7,350 nt of DNA from Xanthobacteraceae bacterium (lineage in GTDB: Bacteria > Pseudomonadota > Alphaproteobacteria > Rhizobiales > Xanthobacteraceae): assembly GCA_030043285.1 (NCBI GenBank), contig JASHXZ010000682.1, forward strand, positions 1-7,350, written 5' to 3'. The notes beneath the pieces are model-generated. The model did no database searches. It had not been told where the DNA came from and saw nothing but the letters and a program-made list of their open reading frames with translations. Below are positions 6,063 to 7,350 of the stretch, one piece after another. The translations under genes were made by a program, and so were the position numbers. The stretch's first letter is position 1, and every line of letters begins with the position of its first letter.

Positions 6063-6201
6063 GAAGCTCGCGTGCGCCGTGTCCGGGGGCGACCTCATTA
6101 GCGTATGAGCGGGAGCTGCGCCAACTGTGACGCGGCGGCTCGCCGCTGCCGCGGTGCGGGCCTTTATCGCGCGCAAATGTTGAGGTGTCGGCGTTGGGCG
6201 G

Positions 6202-6357
6202 TCAGGACTCGCGGTCCGTCGTCTCGGCGCGCTCGGCCAATTGGCGCCACTGCTCGGCCATCTGCAAAAGCACCGCTTTTTCACGCACGTCATCGCTCGA
6301 CGTCGCCAACCGCAGGCACTCAGCGGCATAGCGACGGTATTGCCCCGCACGACTCAT
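6202..6357 (-). CDS. YAAEC-type microprotein A (51 aa)
   Basis: This is a 51-residue, mostly helical, charged protein: MSRAGQYRRYAAECLRLA, then a short variable linker, then KAVLLQMAEQWRQLAE. The pattern YRxYAAECxRLA...A(V/I)LLxxAExW is a small family I recall as common, often in several copies, in Bradyrhizobium-like genomes. Its function is unknown. Two amphipathic helices joined by a loop would fit a helical hairpin. There is one conserved Cys (C14), with no signal peptide and no membrane segment. ATG6357 is chosen because a purine-rich GGGGGAA lies 7 nt upstream and the family starts just before YRRY. The longer frame extending to 6663 runs through the control region and the neighbouring gene, and is not credible. 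It is divergent from its paralog at 6525 and 139 bp upstream of tgt on the same strand. Confidence 0.75.
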   Translation of the reverse strand: MSRAGQYRRYAAECLRLATSSDDVREKAVLLQMAEQWRQLAERAETTDRES

Positions 6358-6420
6358 ACGGAAATTCCCCCGCGCACCGAGGGGAATGCGGCGGAAGTCG
6401 GATTGGTTCCGGCCCTCACC

Positions 6421-6454
6421 CCGGATTTGATCCGGAACTTGAGGCAAAAGTTCC
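6421..6454. promoter_or_regulatory. Overlapping, mutually exclusive hairpins in the divergent control region
   Basis: CCGGAT (6421-6426) pairs with ATCCGG (6430-6435) around TTG. GGAACTT (6434-6440) pairs with AAGTTCC (6448-6454) around a 7-nt loop. The two share bases 6434-6435, so they compete. An upstream GTTCCGG (around 6404-6410) can also pair with CCGGAAC (6432-6438). The second palindrome overlaps the -35 box and spacer of the EcfG promoter match, so a DNA-binding regulator could act here. No regulator is identified. Confidence 0.4.
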
Positions 6455-6459
6455 ACGTT
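6434..6459 (+). promoter_or_regulatory. EcfG (general stress sigma) promoter
   Basis: GGAAC at 6434-6438 and CGTT at 6456-6459 are separated by exactly 17 nt. This matches the established alphaproteobacterial EcfG consensus GGAAC-N16/17-CGTT with no mismatch. The predicted start site is near 6466, giving a leader of about 59 nt before ATG6525. It would place microprotein B under the PhyR-NepR-EcfG general stress response. On the opposite strand a GGAAC with an imperfect AGTT box lies in the same region and is not called. Confidence 0.65.
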
Positions 6460-6460
6460 C

Positions 6461-6503
6461 CCATCAGAGCTATTTCGACCGCCATCAGAGGCAATTTCGA
6501 ACG
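6461..6503 (+). repeat. 21/22-bp direct repeat in the predicted 5' leader
   Basis: Copy one (6461-6481) and copy two (6482-6503) are adjacent. Both begin CCATCAGAG and share TTTCGA followed by a near-identical CCG/ACG. They differ by a one-base indel and a few substitutions in the middle. They sit between the EcfG -10 box and the ribosome binding site, so they are candidates for an operator pair or a repeated RNA element. Confidence 0.6.
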
Positions 6504-6524
6504 CAACGATACTGGTGAGCCATA

Positions 6525-6701
6525 ATGGATGAGAAAGAAAAATATCGTCAATATGCCGCCGAGTGCCGGCGTTTGGCCGCAAAAAGCCCGGCAAAAGATC
6601 GAGCGATTTTGCTGGAGATAGCCGAAGCCTGGCTCGCCTGCGCCGAGGGCGCAGAGCGTTCACCTGCCGATCGGACCAACGGCGAAGGAGCGACAGGATG
6701 A
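6525..6701 (+). CDS. YAAEC-type microprotein B (58 aa)
   Basis: This is a 58-residue paralog of microprotein A. MDEKEKYRQYAAECRRLA is followed by KSPAKDRAILLEIAEAW and CAEGAE, then a polar tail. It aligns with microprotein A from the shared Tyr-Arg through the second helix with a one-residue gap. The Tyr, AAEC, RLA, LL, AE and W positions are kept. GGTGAG (6514-6519) lies 5 nt before ATG6525 as the ribosome binding site. Third codon positions are less GC-biased at the start (AAA, GAA, TAT, CGT) than in tgt. The predicted helices are soluble, and no export signal is present. The EcfG promoter upstream suggests stress induction. Function is unknown, and stress-related roles are only inferred from the promoter. 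A 148-bp gap separates it from the glycosyltransferase downstream. Confidence 0.75.
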   Translation: MDEKEKYRQYAAECRRLAAKSPAKDRAILLEIAEAWLACAEGAERSPADRTNGEGATG

Positions 6702-6849
6702 TAGGCTTTCGGCATCTGCGTGCGAGCCGATCGACGCTCCCCCTAAAGTTTGCGTTCCAAACGGTCTTGTCCCAACGAGCTTGCCTTTCCGGCGCCGCTC
6801 TTTCAGGTTAGCGCCGCGGCCCCGGCGTTGTGGGTGAGGGACAAGCATC

Positions 6850-7350
6850 GTGCCTTGGGTGGCGTCTTGGGTATCGGGCGTTTCGGCCGGTCTTTCCGCG
6901 TTGTTGGTTTCGCCCGGCGCTTTGGGCGGCGGCGAGCACGCCGGCCGCAAGCCGGTGGCGCGCCTGCCGCGATTCTCGTCTCGGCTTTTCGCAGCGCTGA
7001 AGAAACTGCCGTTCGATCCGCTCGACAGCGGCGTGGTTTTGATCATTGCCGTCGCGGCTGCGGCGCATGCAGGTTTCGTCTCGGTAATGGGTTTCTCCAT
7101 CGACGAGACCTATGACGTCGTCATGGCGCGCAGCCTGGCGCTGTCCTACCAGGACCACCCGCCGGCCATCATGTGGCTCATCGCGGGTGCCGTGCATCTT
7201 TTCGGCAGCGAGAACCATTTTGTCGTCCGCTTGCCGACGCTGATCCTGGCTGCTGCGCAGAGCTGGGTCGTTTACCGGCTCGCCGCGTTTGCGTTCGACA
7301 GGTGGGCCGGGCTGTTTGCAGTTATCGCACTCGTGCTGTCGCCGCTGTTC
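6850..7350 (+). CDS. GT39/ArnT-like membrane glycosyltransferase, N-terminal part
   Basis: The first 167 codons of a larger gene run off the window edge. After a roughly 58-residue cytoplasmic-looking N-terminus rich in Arg/Lys (RKPVARLPRFSSRL), a first membrane helix spans about 61-81 (GVVLIIAVAAAAHAGFVSVM). It is followed by the family's loop motif SIDETYD (83-89), whose Asp/Glu pair matches the acidic residues of GT-C enzymes such as ArnT and protein O-mannosyltransferases. The conserved LALSYQDHPPAIMWLI (96-111), then HFVVRLPTLIL (123-133), support the call. Such enzymes transfer a sugar from a polyprenyl-phosphate donor on the periplasmic side, and the acceptor here is unknown. GTG6850 is chosen because GAGGGA (6836-6841) lies 8 nt upstream and a stop precedes in frame at 6835. 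A second GTG at 6859 is possible. Confidence 0.85.
   Translation, partial: MPWVASWVSGVSAGLSALLVSPGALGGGEHAGRKPVARLPRFSSRLFAALKKLPFDPLDSGVVLIIAVAAAAHAGFVSVMGFSIDETYDVVMARSLALSYQDHPPAIMWLIAGAVHLFGSENHFVVRLPTLILAAAQSWVVYRLAAFAFDRWAGLFAVIALVLSPLF

Noticed and set aside
4482..6101. 539-codon plus-strand open frame antisense to the Bug gene and tgt
   Set aside because: It is Arg/Ala/Gly/His-rich with no domain. It is the mirror of two well-supported genes in GC-rich DNA.
6202..6663. 153-codon minus frame extending microprotein A upstream
   Set aside because: The extension crosses the control region and runs antisense to microprotein B. Family similarity begins only at ATG6357.
6735..6761. Minus-strand GGAAC-N17-CGTC as a second EcfG promoter
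   Set aside because: The -10 box is CGTC rather than CGTT and no gene starts downstream of it on that strand, so it would only drive antisense transcription.

Overview
This window looks like chromosome from a GC-rich alphaproteobacterium, most likely Hyphomicrobiales (Bradyrhizobium/Xanthobacteraceae type). The pointers are the codon bias, the Tat-type Bug-family periplasmic binding protein, a tiny 'YAAEC' protein family I associate with Bradyrhizobium-like genomes, and a textbook EcfG (general stress sigma factor) promoter. This is judged from sequence only, with no database search.

Left part (1 to about 2080): accessory-looking and gene-poor. A 45-bp 3' piece of a tRNA-Lys(UUU) gene, from anticodon loop to CCA, lies at 354-398 with no 5' half. 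That is the usual scar of a tRNA-targeting integrative element. By its orientation the element, past or present, would lie to the left (1-353 and beyond) and the native chromosome to the right. Next come an unrecognised minus-strand gene (452-832), about 445 bp without a convincing gene, a heavily frameshifted N-terminal remnant of a luciferase-like flavin monooxygenase (1278-1484), a one-helix membrane microprotein (1591-1773) and a small zinc-ribbon protein (1882-2079).

Middle part (2288-6062): an exported CHRD-domain protein (+) ends in a strong intrinsic terminator. It converges on a minus-strand run read as tgt, then a Bug-type solute-binding protein, then a DHDPS-family lyase/aldolase. 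The last two are 36 bp apart and probably form a small-molecule capture and catabolism pair of unknown substrate. The lyase keeps the Schiff-base Lys and a Tyr but has lost DapA-defining residues. The Tgt protein keeps its catalytic residues but has only one of the four classical zinc ligands.

Right part (6202-7350): two paralogous tiny proteins (51 and 58 aa) are divergently arranged around a 167-bp control region. It holds a perfect EcfG promoter match (GGAAC-N17-CGTT), overlapping hairpins and a 21/22-bp direct repeat in the predicted 5' leader of the rightward gene. The window ends inside an integral membrane GT39/ArnT-like glycosyltransferase, of which only the first 167 codons are present.

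I did not find a convincing new multi-gene system. The best leads are the tRNA-Lys attachment scar, the zinc-ligand-poor Tgt, and the EcfG-driven microprotein pair.
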